From assembly GCF_018446385.1 (NCBI RefSeq), contig NC_055992.1:101202947-101266946 (forward strand): a stretch of 64,000 bases of DNA, read 5' to 3'. Position 1 is the first letter of the stretch, and the number at the start of each line of letters is the position of its first letter. The notes beneath the pieces are model-generated. The model saw nothing but the letters and a program-made list of their open reading frames with translations. It did not search any database and had not been told where the DNA came from. Shown here in pieces: positions 55,905-64,000 of this stretch. The translations under genes were made by a program, and so were the position numbers. This DNA comes from Zingiber officinale. Taxonomy: Eukaryota; Streptophyta; Magnoliopsida; Zingiberales; Zingiberaceae.

Positions 55905-57632
55905 ATGGTTTAGGGCGTGCCCATCTTATTTGGATAGGTAGTTAACCTAATCATGGCAAAAGGTGGCATTTTAGGAAGTTTCAAGGTATAACCAAGCCTT
56001 GAAAATGAAATTAAAAATTATTCCTAAGGTGATTAGGATGTACCAACCACATTTGAGGAGTTTTCTAGGATCAATCTAATTGGCACATAGTGATTTAAAA
56101 ATCTTTAGTATATGATTTTAGGTCTATTACACTTAGGAATATAGAATTTGTGGTAAAATTATCAAAAATGACAACTAAGGCTAGAATTAGGTATTTTCTA
56201 TACCTTTATATGTTATTTGCCATATATTGTTTGTCATATGTCATGTCATGACATCATATTTATTTTATTATCATTTAAAATGTCATGATAATGCTTAGGT
56301 TAGTTATATGTCATGCCTTATTTAAGTTTCATACTTTATGACATGACATCATGACATTGACACATGTTTTCACTTATGATATTATTTTATGTCATGTCAT
56401 CATCTCTTGCATTTATGATCAATTAAATTGATTTAAGGATAAAAACTCAATTTGATATGGAAATCAAATTGTTGTCTAGAAAATGCATGAGAACTTAGCT
56501 TAAGATGACCTAAACCCATATCTCACATCAAAATTGACTTGGATGTGTTTGATACACCTTAGATGTGTGTGAGATATTAGGATTATGAGTTAGCATCAAG
56601 GTGCATAGCTCTTGTACCTAGATGAGCCTAATTCTAAATTGAGGATCATAGGGAAAGCTTGTGTACAAGTCATGTACATTTAGCCCTAAGATTGTGGTCC
56701 TAAATTGAATGGTTTAAAATCATTTCAAAATTGATTTGAAAAACCTTGATGAAGCTTTTTTAGTGATAGCATTCATCATTGAGCAAGTTGATACAAAGAT
56801 GGATTAACCTTGAGCTATTCCAAAGTCTTTCGAACTTTGTATCAAGATTTAAAAATGGAAGTTATTTTCATAGAAAACTATTTTTCCATGATAATATATG
56901 TTATGAGGAAGGTATCCTCAAAACTTTACAATTTTTAGAGTTTTTTGTGATTTTTTAGGGATTTCTGAATTTTGGGAGAAAAATCAGAAATCCCTATCAG
57001 AGATTTGTGGACCGATCAGAGGGGATCCTGATTGGTCCAGGGAAGTCTGGATCGGTCACTAGACCGATCCAGAGAAGTGTGGATCGGTCTGGTGACCGAT
57101 CCAGTGAGGTTCTGATCGGTCTGGTAACCGATCAGAGCGTGCCAAAATGCTGATTTTCGACTGATTGTCTGAAATTTCAGCTGTGGAAGTTGTGTTTTAG
57201 ATTTCTAAAGGGTTGAAACTCGCCAAGACATTGTTGGTGAAATGGTCAAGGAGGAGTTGACCTTTAGGGGGAGTTTTACCTAATGGTCAAGGGGGAGTTG
57301 ACTTTTAGGGGGAGTTTTTACTCGATTTCTGAGGATGAGTGACATGAGATTATCACTAAGTTGATTGTTGTCTTTAGTATCAAGGGGGAAATTAAGTGTT
57401 TCAATGAAAGGTATGGGACTTTCATTAGGAAGAAACTCTTGACCTTGATTCACTCTTTTTGATGTGTGTCAAAAAGGGGGAGAATGTTTAGAAAATGTTC
57501 AAGGAAGAACATTGGAGTTTGGGGAGAATGTTCATAGAATGTTCAAGGAAGAACATTGGAGAACTATTGGAAAACCTAAGTTCAAGCAGTTATCGGGTTA
57601 ACCTAACTTGATTATGGTTTTTGTCAAACATC
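55905..57632 (+). other. Non-coding interior of the gag-only element
   Basis: No protein family in any frame. Includes TGTCATG repeats (56200-56400), three to four GATCGGTC...GACCGATC pairs (56995-57140) and AAGGGGGAGTTGAC repeats before the PPT. This is where protease, integrase and RT would lie in an autonomous relative. Confidence 0.75.
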
Positions 57633-57645
57633 AAAAAGGGGGAGA
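57633..57645 (+). promoter_or_regulatory. Polypurine tract
   Basis: AAAAAGGGGGAGA immediately before the 3' LTR, the start point for plus-strand DNA synthesis. Confidence 0.9.
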
Positions 57646-57646
57646 T

Positions 57647-59485
57647 TGTTGGTGCAACCTTAGGTCAAGGTTGACCTGGTTGACCCGACTCGAGTTGACC
57701 TGACTCGAGGTATATTTTGATGTTTGACAAGAATAGAGAAGTTGTATTTTGATGTTTGACAAGAATAGGAACTTGGGAGTGTGGGTGCAACCTTTGGTCA
57801 AGGTTGACCTGGTTGACCCGACTTGAGTTGACCTGGCACGGGAAAAGTCCAAGTATGGAGACTTGGCACGGGAAAAGTCCAAGTATGGAGACTTGGCACG
57901 GAAAAGTCCAAGTATGGAGACTTGGCACGGAAAAGTCCAAGCAGGGAGCTTGGCACGGGAAAAGCCCAAGTATGGAGACTTGGCACGGAAAAGTCCAAGT
58001 ATGGAGACTTGGCACGGAAAAGTCCAAGCAGGGAGCTTGGCACGGGAAAAGACCAAGCAGGGAGCTTGGCACGGGGAAAGTCCAAGCATGGAAGCTTGGC
58101 ATGGGAAGTCAGAGAGGGCTCGGTAGCTCGTTCTCTGAACTGGATGGAGTCGGAGAGGGCTCGGTAGCTCGTTCTCTGGACTAGGTCAGAGAGGGCTCGG
58201 GAGCTCGTTCTCTGTACCGGACGAAGTCGGAGAGGGCTCGGTAGCTCGTTCTCCAGATTATGTCAGAAAAGGCTCGGGAGCTCGTTCTCTGGACCGGACA
58301 TGGAAGTCGGAGAGGGCTCGGTAGCTCATTCTCCGGACTAGGTCAGAGAGGGCTCGGGAGCTCGTTCTCTGGACCGGACGAAGTCGGAGAGGGCTCGGTA
58401 GCTCGTTCTCCGGACTAGGTCAGAGAGGGCTCGGTAGCTCGTTCTTTGGACCGGATGAGGAAGTCGGAGAGGGCTCGGTAGCTCGTTCTCCGGACTAGAT
58501 CAAAGAGGGCTCGGTAGCTCGTTCTCTAGACCGAGAAGGCTTTAGGTTTAAGGCTGGGAAATTGGATCGGTCTGCAGACCGATCCATGCTATGGGTTCTC
58601 GATCGGTCCGGTGACCGATCGGTAACAAACAATGGCTCCATGTAAGGTATCGATCGGTCACCGGGCCGATCGAAAGCGATCGGGAGGCGAGAAAAATGAG
58701 GGGATCGGTGCGTGGACCGATCCACTCTCTGTCGGTCCAGGCCGATCGGGCAACTCAACTCTCACGAGAGTTGGTTGATCGATCTGTGGAACGATCGGCC
58801 TAGGCCTGATCGGTCCGCGAGGCCGTCGAACTCGAGCCGATCGGGTTGGAGCTTGATCGGTCGAGCCTAGCCGTTGCGACACTGGCAGCTAGATTTCTGT
58901 GTTGCTCTTTGTCTTCTTCACAGGTGCAGCAGGTGCAGGATATATATCGAGGTCAAGGGCCTCTACAGTAACACTTCTTCTTGTTCCTCACTCTTGCGAT
59001 CTGAGCTTTGCTGAGCTCTGTGTTTCTGAAGCTTCGTGTGAGCTTCCCTCGGCTGGTTTGCTGATCAGTTGTTGCTGGCATCGTGAAGTTGTTGCTTCAT
59101 TGAACTCCAGTCGACAAGAAGGCAAGCAAAGTGTTGTTACATTCATATTCTTCTTGTTTTCTTGCTCTATCTTGTACTCCTTTATTGCTGTTGCAAAAGA
59201 GTTTGTGGCGAGGTTTCTCCACCCAGAAGGAGTTGTTGTTAGCCGATTTTCCGGGGTCTCATCCACCGACGGATTGATAGGCTTCGTCCACCTTACGGAC
59301 ACGCCGAGAAGTAGGAGTATCATCTCCGAACCTCGTTACATCATCGTGTTTGAGGTTTGATCTTCTCCACTTTCGTTTCTACATTGTATTTCCGCTGCGC
59401 TAACCTAAATTGTAGGAAGAAACGATAATTTGAGGTCGGCTATTCACACCCCCCTCTCTCTAGCCGCCATCCGAAGGTCCTAACA
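57647..59485 (+). mobile_element. 3' LTR of the gag-only element
   Basis: 1839 bp, same ends and order as the 5' LTR. The 30-bp array has about 9 units (57835-58100) against about 6 in the 5' LTR. The palindrome block (58555-58870) differs by many small indels and substitutions, while the last 580 bp differ by only a handful of bases. Confidence 0.93.
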
Positions 59486-59536
59486 TTCATGAGGGTCGAT
59501 CGGAGGTAAATTATGAACTTACATCAAAGTACTTAC

Positions 59537-61020
59537 TCCGGTGGATATTTGGGTGTGGCTGTTCATGAGAGCGCTCGGCAGCATCATCGTTGTACTCCCA
59601 GATTTTGACGAGCGGCCCCTGTGTGATAATCTGGTGCTCGGGGCCTTAATACTTGGCACTTGGCTCGCTGTACTCTTCGGTGGGTAAATGGAGGATCACA
59701 GTGATATGGCACTGATCGCTCGGGGTCGACTGCGTCGAGGTTGCCTGACCCGAGGGCCGAGACACCATTGCCGGATGGATGCGGGACTTCTGAACCTTGG
59801 AGGGCCTCGAAGTCGGTGGCATGAAGGCCATCGGCGACGCGGGGAGAGTCCCTTGGGGCAGATCGGCAATGGACGACGTCCGATCGAACGATAAGGAGGT
59901 CGTCGTTTGTTGAATCGGAGTTGGGGTCGAAGTTTCGACCCGCTCGACCGACTGCGCCGCCGAAGTGGCAGAACGTAATGAAGGTTCAGCTCGGTGCCTC
60001 TTGCCCCTGTTCAGTGGCACGTCAGAGGAGGCCGAGCCCGATGGCTCCTCAACGGGAATGATGGGGCGTTGCTCAGTTGGAGGCTGTGAGACCGGGGTGA
60101 CTCCTCCGCTTGGCGCGTGGTTAGCCTCTCCTTCGCTCACCACCACGAGCGTCTCCTCGCTCATGCCAAGCGGATCTTCGTGGGAGCCGACCGGCTGCAG
60201 CCCTCGGCTCGCTATTTCTTCAACGGCCACCTCATTGGTTGTGGAATCCTTGAGTTTCGCCTTGTCGGCCATACATGCTTGCATCATGACTTCGACCACA
60301 AAAAAAAAGGAAAAATCAGTTAGCACCAAAGGAGGAATTAAAGAAGCTTCGTACCTAGGCTGGTCGGTAGTCGGGTGTGGATCGGACTCAAACTAAAGAT
60401 GTACAAGACGCCCTCCAGCAATATCTTATGGATGTCATATTTCTGACCGGCTAGCATGGAGGCTGCATTCAAGTAGTCTGATCAACTCTTGTAACTTTTA
60501 AGAGAAGGTTGAGGCGCCACTTCGAGCTGCCAACTGGTCGAGAAGTCTAGCAACTCGGGAAGACGCATAAAGAAAAAAAAATACTCTTTCCAGTACTTTT
60601 TGGAGGTCGACATCTTGTCAAAGAATACCAAACCGACTCGCAACTGGAAGAGAAAGGTCCACGGATCAGACAGTTTAGGGTAATAAAAATAATGGAAGAT
60701 CCGGGAGATGAGAGGAATGCTGTGCAGACGGAATAGGATGATGACTCCACACAGCAGCCGAAAGGAGTTCCGCACAAGTTGAGGAAGGGAAATGCGAAAA
60801 TATTTACAAACCGCTGGAATACAAGGATGGAGAGGAAATCATAGACCGACGATAAATTGGTCTCGAAAAAAACAAAGGCAGACGGTCGGCAGAGAATTAG
60901 GCCGATCGGACGAAGAAGGCAGAATGATGTGATGGTCAGGAGGGATTTCAAAAATATCTCGCAGGTTATCAGCATCACCCCCATCAAACTTGGACTCCAT
61001 GGAGGTATACCAGGGTCTAG
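59537..61020 (-). pseudogene. Antisense ORF of the Tat element, Transposase_28-like N-terminal part
   Basis: From about 61020: MESKFDGGDADNLRDIFEIP, then LPTVCLCFFRDQFIVGL, FPLHPCIPAVCKYFRISLPQ, LLCGVIILFRLHSIPLISRI and FFDKMSTSKKYWKEYFFFFM. This is the pattern of the putative gypsy-type transposon domain (Transposase_28), of unknown function. A TGA at 60839-60841 replaces an expected Arg (CGA). AGQKYDIHKILLEGVLYIFS follows, then a probable intron near 60290-60350, a Ser/Thr/Pro-rich linker (60329-59646), a TAA at about 59646 and the segment ending HPNIHR at 59537, where a GTAAGT donor starts. Confidence 0.75.
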
Positions 61021-61793
61021 GAATAAGGAGCAAGAAGTTGTGAAGAGCTTACCATCGCAAAAACATACGCAAAGAGCAAGAAATGCGATCGAAAAGATAG
61101 AAAAAGGTCAGTGGAATGTCGCCAGAACAAAGAGAAAGGCCGAAAAAAGATCAAAGGCAGACGCGATGGGGAGAAAGTTTACGAGAGAAGGGTTACCGGG
61201 AAAACCGAGATCGCCGGAGAAGAAGCACCGAAGATCGCCAGAGATCGAAGGAAGCAAGAACTCGAACACCAGGGAACTCGCACGTGAAATGTCCGAAGGA
61301 GAAGTGGCGCAGCTGCCTTATAAGGCTCGAGCTCGACCGACCGGAACCGTCCGATTTAGGTCACGAAAACCCAGGCCAAGATCTCACCATTGAATTCAAA
61401 TCACCAAATGTCACATCACGCCTGTCACGTCAGGTGTGCGGCGGCAGCGGGTGCGACACATGGAGCACTGCCATGGGTCGACATTTAATGACGCATGGAA
61501 GCGCGTTCAGCCTTAATGCGCAGGGATTTGCACGATTTTCAAGAAATCTGGATAACGTCAGCCAAATTGAGCTCACCCGAGATAGTTCAAGGAGAATTTT
61601 TACAAGTACAAACCTTTGTCATGCCGATCGGATCGAGAGAGAATACTTATGCTCATTCGACAAACTTTAATAGGCCGATCGGCGAGGATCAAGCCTATCC
61701 CAATCGGAGGCCACACAGTAACGAAGGCTGATCGGGAGGGAACCTGTTCACACAATCGTCCAGTCAATCGGACTACAACCTCCTTCGACTAGA
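61021..61793. other. Tat leader between antisense ORF and PPT, no gene
   Basis: Purine-rich DNA (AAGAGCAAGAAATGCG, GAAGATCGCCAGAG). The overlapping plus-strand frames (60857-61670) resemble nothing and overlap each other. It may serve as promoter and 5' UTR of the antisense ORF. Confidence 0.5.
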
Positions 61794-61808
61794 CTTGAAG
61801 GGGAGGCT
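61794..61808 (+). promoter_or_regulatory. Polypurine tract of the Tat element
   Basis: TTGAAGGGGAGGCT directly before the TGTGATGCG start of the 3' LTR. Fixes the plus orientation of the element that encodes the integrase. Confidence 0.75.
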
Positions 61809-61959
61809 TGTGATGCGATGATTAGGAGGGGCCCCATCCTGCTACCACGGTGGAGGTCAAAGGCAAGACGGTCAACGGGTGAACGATGTTGGCCGGTCGG
61901 GCGAGGCATACTCCAACCGGGGATTAAGCACCGACCCACCATCTTCGACACAGCACTCG

Positions 61960-62215
61960 GCCCAACAGCAGACTAGACATCAGACGAACACATGGACAAT
62001 GAGCTACCCGCCGAGCGACTATCCCATTCGGCCCCACAATAGAACATGTGGACAGTAGGCCTCCTGCTGAGCGACTATCTCGCTCGGCCCGACAATGGAT
62101 GATACTTGGACAGTGAACTTTCAGCCGAGTGGCTATCCCGCTCGACGTGACAGCAGACAACACAGGGATAATAGAATTCCGACCGAGCGGTCATTCCGCT
62201 CAACCGAGCAACAGA
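61960..62215. repeat. 65-bp tandem repeat in the Tat LTR U3
   Basis: Four degenerate units of GCCGAGCGACTATCCCGCTC followed by GGCC..ACA..AGA and GGACAGTGAACT. Each has an inverted GAGCG...CGCTC core. Confidence 0.85.
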
Positions 62216-62265
62216 AACAACAGGATATCTTTTGACATCCTTTTGGGGGCTAGTGCCGTTGACAG

Positions 62266-62964
62266 GCGACATGGTCAGACAGAAGATCGTACGGCGGAAG
62301 CTTCCACTGTCACTTCAAAGATATGCTCGAGCCGTTAAGGTATTGTATCAAGGACACTTTACTGACACATTTTTTCAGGAAAAGCTTTGAGATGCATGCT
62401 CACCTTGGGAAGTGTGTACGTGCACTTCCGGGACTCTATATAAAGGGGGTCTAAGCATCGGCGGAAGTATGTTTTACACTCGATTTCTACTGTTGCGCTA
62501 CAGTTCTCATTTCTTCTTCTTATTTCTTGTTTCGTCGGAGATTGACTTGAGCGTCGGAAGGCCATTGTCAGGAACCCCTTCCCTGGCTTGACACTAACGC
62601 TGTTTGTGTTGCAAGCGACATGGTCAGACAGAAGATCATACGGTGGAAGCTTCCACTGTTACTTCAGAGATATGCTTGACCCGTTAAGGTATTGTGTCAG
62701 AGACACTTTGCTAACACATCTTTTCAGGGAAAGCTTTGAGATGTGTGCTCGTTTTGGGAAGCGTGCACGCGCGCTTCTGGGGCACTATATAAAGGGGGTC
62801 CAAGAATCGACGGAGATATGTTTTATACACAAATTCTACTATTGCGCTACAGTTCTCGTTGTTTTTTCTTGTTTCTTGCTTCGCCGGAGACTGATTTGAG
62901 CGTCGGAGGATCATCACCAGGGACCCCTTCCCTAGCTCGGCATTGACGCTGCTTATGTTGCAGG
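62266..62964 (+). promoter_or_regulatory. Duplicated LTR promoter module with two TATA boxes
   Basis: Two consecutive copies of a 349-bp segment starting GCGACATGGTCAGACAGAAG. Each has a TATATAAAGGGGGTC box (TATA at 62437-62444 and 62786-62793) and the following TTTCTACTGTTGCGCTACAG-type leader. The first copy carries ACGTGCAC, the second ACGCGCGC, upstream of TATA. The LTR thus has two potential transcription starts. Confidence 0.8.
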
Positions 62965-63011
62965 CGGGAGCGAAATCCACAGAAGTCAACAGGAGTACCA
63001 CGCTCCTAACA

Positions 63012-64000
63012 TCCATCTCATCGACTTTCGGACAGGATCAACTAGAATGGCAGCAGTGAATGAATTTGAGCTCAAACGAAAAATCAACAGAAATTCATAG
63101 CTGCCGACCCATGTTGGTATTTCACGAGAAAATCTTTCTGGCCCATGTCCAATATAGTTAACTTTCCACAATTTTTCAGAAAAGAAGGAAATCTCCCAGA
63201 GAGTTTGTTGTTGTTCAAGTGCAAATAGACCAGATCGTTGGGAGATGAGTTGCTGCAATTGGGGAATTCCCCAGTCAAGTTGTTATCAGACAGTTCGAGA
63301 GTTGAGAGGGCAGTCAGATTGCAGATGGAGGAAGGACTACTGCCATTGAGCTTGTTATGCGACAACGACCAAAAAGTAGAGGGAACTATCATGGTTAACA
63401 CTCAGTGGTATAGGGCCAACAAAAGAGTTATTGGAAAGATTGATCCAGCTAATTATAGACCCCAATTGAGGTAATGGACCAGTCAAGTTGTTGGAATCCA
63501 AGTAAACAGCGGCCAACTCGAGAATGGAAAACCAAACTTGAAAATTTCCCGACAGTCCAACGCTTGACAAGTAGAGAAATCTCAAGCTAGTTTGGGTCCG
63601 AACCCAGTTAGGAAACGCAGGTAGATGACAATAGCTCATATCAATGTAGAAGACATGAGTAAACGGGGGAATCCAATCACTCGACAGCATCACATTCAAG
63701 GAGTTGGAAGAGATATTCAAAAGGTACAAATTGGTGAGGTTCGAAAAGTGAGTTTCGTTGATGTCGCCTTGGAATGAGTTAGACGACAGGTATAAATTCT
63801 CTATTTGAGATAATTTGCCAAGCCTTGTGGGGATGCTCCCGCTCAACTTGTTGCCCTGGGCATTCAATGATGGCCGAGGCGTTCCATGAGCACAACTAGA
63901 CAAACCATCTAGCAAATCTGTCAGCTCTCCATCTATTTTGTTCTGGGATAGATTTAATTCTGTCAAGTTGCACAGATCGCTCATGGTTCTTGGGATCTGC
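63012..64000 (-). pseudogene. LRR receptor-like protein gene, 5' open and 3' truncated
   Basis: Runs in from the right edge. About ten plant extracellular LRRs of the LxxLxLxxNxLxGxIP type are visible: LTELNLSQNKIDG, SLNAQGNKLSGSIPTRLGKL, IENLYLSSNSFQGD, LYLLNISSNSL, NWVRTQTSLRFLYLSS, AVYLDSNNLTGPLP, WINLSNNSFVGPIP. Two frameshifts break it: one extra C in the plus strand at 63369-63370, and another near 63140-63150, after which SREIPTWVGS and RLSSNSF continue in a third frame. The Tat LTR cuts it at 63011; C-terminal LRRs, membrane helix and tail are missing. Resembles Cf/EIX2-type receptor-like proteins used in pathogen or developmental signalling. Confidence 0.88.

Larger units (their letters stand above)
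52618..59485 (+). mobile_element. Gag-only LTR retrotransposon (copia-type), pol absent
   Basis: Complete element: 5' LTR 52618-54397, PBS 54400-54411, gag 54460-55904, non-coding 55905-57632, PPT 57633-57645, 3' LTR 57647-59485. TSD TTCAT on both sides (52613-52617 and 59486-59490). The 3.25-kb interior has no protease, integrase, RT or RNase H. A matching TSD and similar LTRs point to a recent insertion that used another element's enzymes. It sits inside a predicted intron of the Tat antisense ORF. Confidence 0.93.
42731..63011 (+). mobile_element. 3' half of a Tat/Retand-like gypsy element, thrice interrupted
   Basis: In order: RNase H/integrase coding (42731-43595 and 47634-48091), 3'UTR minisatellite (48190-48740 and 51535-51650), antisense ORF (61020 down to 51890), PPT (61794-61808) and 3' LTR (61809-63011). 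A plus-strand pol followed by an antisense ORF before the 3' LTR is the arrangement known for some Tat-lineage elements. CACTA-2, a solo copia LTR and the gag-only element are inserted in it. The 5' half is missing, cut by the element B LTR at 42730. Confidence 0.75.
61809..63011 (+). mobile_element. 3' LTR of the Tat element
   Basis: Begins TGTGATGCGATG, ends CTCCTAACA (1203 bp). Contains four ~65-bp units with CCGAGCG(A/G)CTATCCCGCTCG (61960-62215) and a tandem duplication of a 349-bp promoter module (62266-62614 and 62615-62964). The next bases are LRR gene sequence, so 63011/63012 is a clean insertion edge. Confidence 0.82.

Noticed and set aside
60857-61670. Two overlapping plus-strand frames (178 and 184 codons) upstream of the Tat PPT
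   Set aside because: Arg/Lys-rich, overlapping in different frames, no family resemblance, and opposite to the recognised antisense ORF.
42731-63011. Treating 51890-61020 as an independent transposon inside the gypsy element
   Set aside because: No terminal repeats or TSD bound it, and the PPT and 3' LTR that complete the integrase-bearing element follow it. Kept as an antisense ORF, though not proven.

Overview
This is plant nuclear DNA made almost entirely of nested transposable elements. The evidence is Ty1/copia and Ty3/gypsy LTR retrotransposons with primer-binding sites and polypurine tracts, two CACTA (En/Spm) DNA transposons, a hAT remnant, GT-AG introns in the recognisable gene pieces, and plant-specific families (F-box, chloroplast trigger factor, NPH3/BTB, WAT1/UMAMIT transporter, LRR receptor-like protein). 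The element mix suggests a large-genome monocot, perhaps a Zingiberales species, but that is inference. I see no intact host gene.

Layout. 1-1470: broken hAT transposase tail followed by a palindromic GTAGC array. 1470-6715: AT-rich relics, a decayed minus-strand copia element and an orphan copia LTR piece. 6716-8772: LTR and 5' interior of one gypsy element. 8773-27596: a plus-strand Athila-like gypsy element (G1), split twice. A 5.05-kb CACTA element (10654-15704, TSD ATG) lies 10 bp before the end of its 5' LTR, and a 9.6-kb minus-strand gypsy element (G2, 16810-26392) lies in its gag. 27597-33565: minus-strand copia element (C1), 3' LTR plus broken pol. 33565-37361: LTR and UTR fragments. 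37362-42730: a minus-strand copia-type element (B) with gag but no pol. 42731-63011: the 3' half of a Tat/Retand-like gypsy element. It has a plus-strand integrase, a 3'UTR minisatellite, an antisense ORF (Transposase_28-like) and a 3' LTR. It is interrupted by a second CACTA (43596-47633, TSD AAG), a solo copia LTR (48747-51521) and a pol-less gag-only element (52618-59485, TSD TTCAT). 63012-64000: a broken LRR receptor-like gene on the minus strand, cut off by the Tat LTR.

Most notable is the first CACTA element. It has no transposase but carries pieces of four unrelated host genes in the same orientation: F-box/LRR protein, plastid trigger factor, NPH3-family BTB protein and WAT1-type transporter. 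Introns and splice sites are kept. The F-box and trigger-factor pieces are joined in one open reading frame, giving a possible chimeric exon.

Three further themes stand out. Two copia-type elements and one gypsy element keep gag-like genes but have lost pol. A Tat antisense ORF has a short predicted intron that holds a 6.9-kb retroelement. Several LTR families carry dense short palindromes (CACACGGCCGTGTG; GATCGGTC...GACCGATC). Element boundaries, TSDs and splice sites were read directly; family names come from protein motifs recognised by eye.
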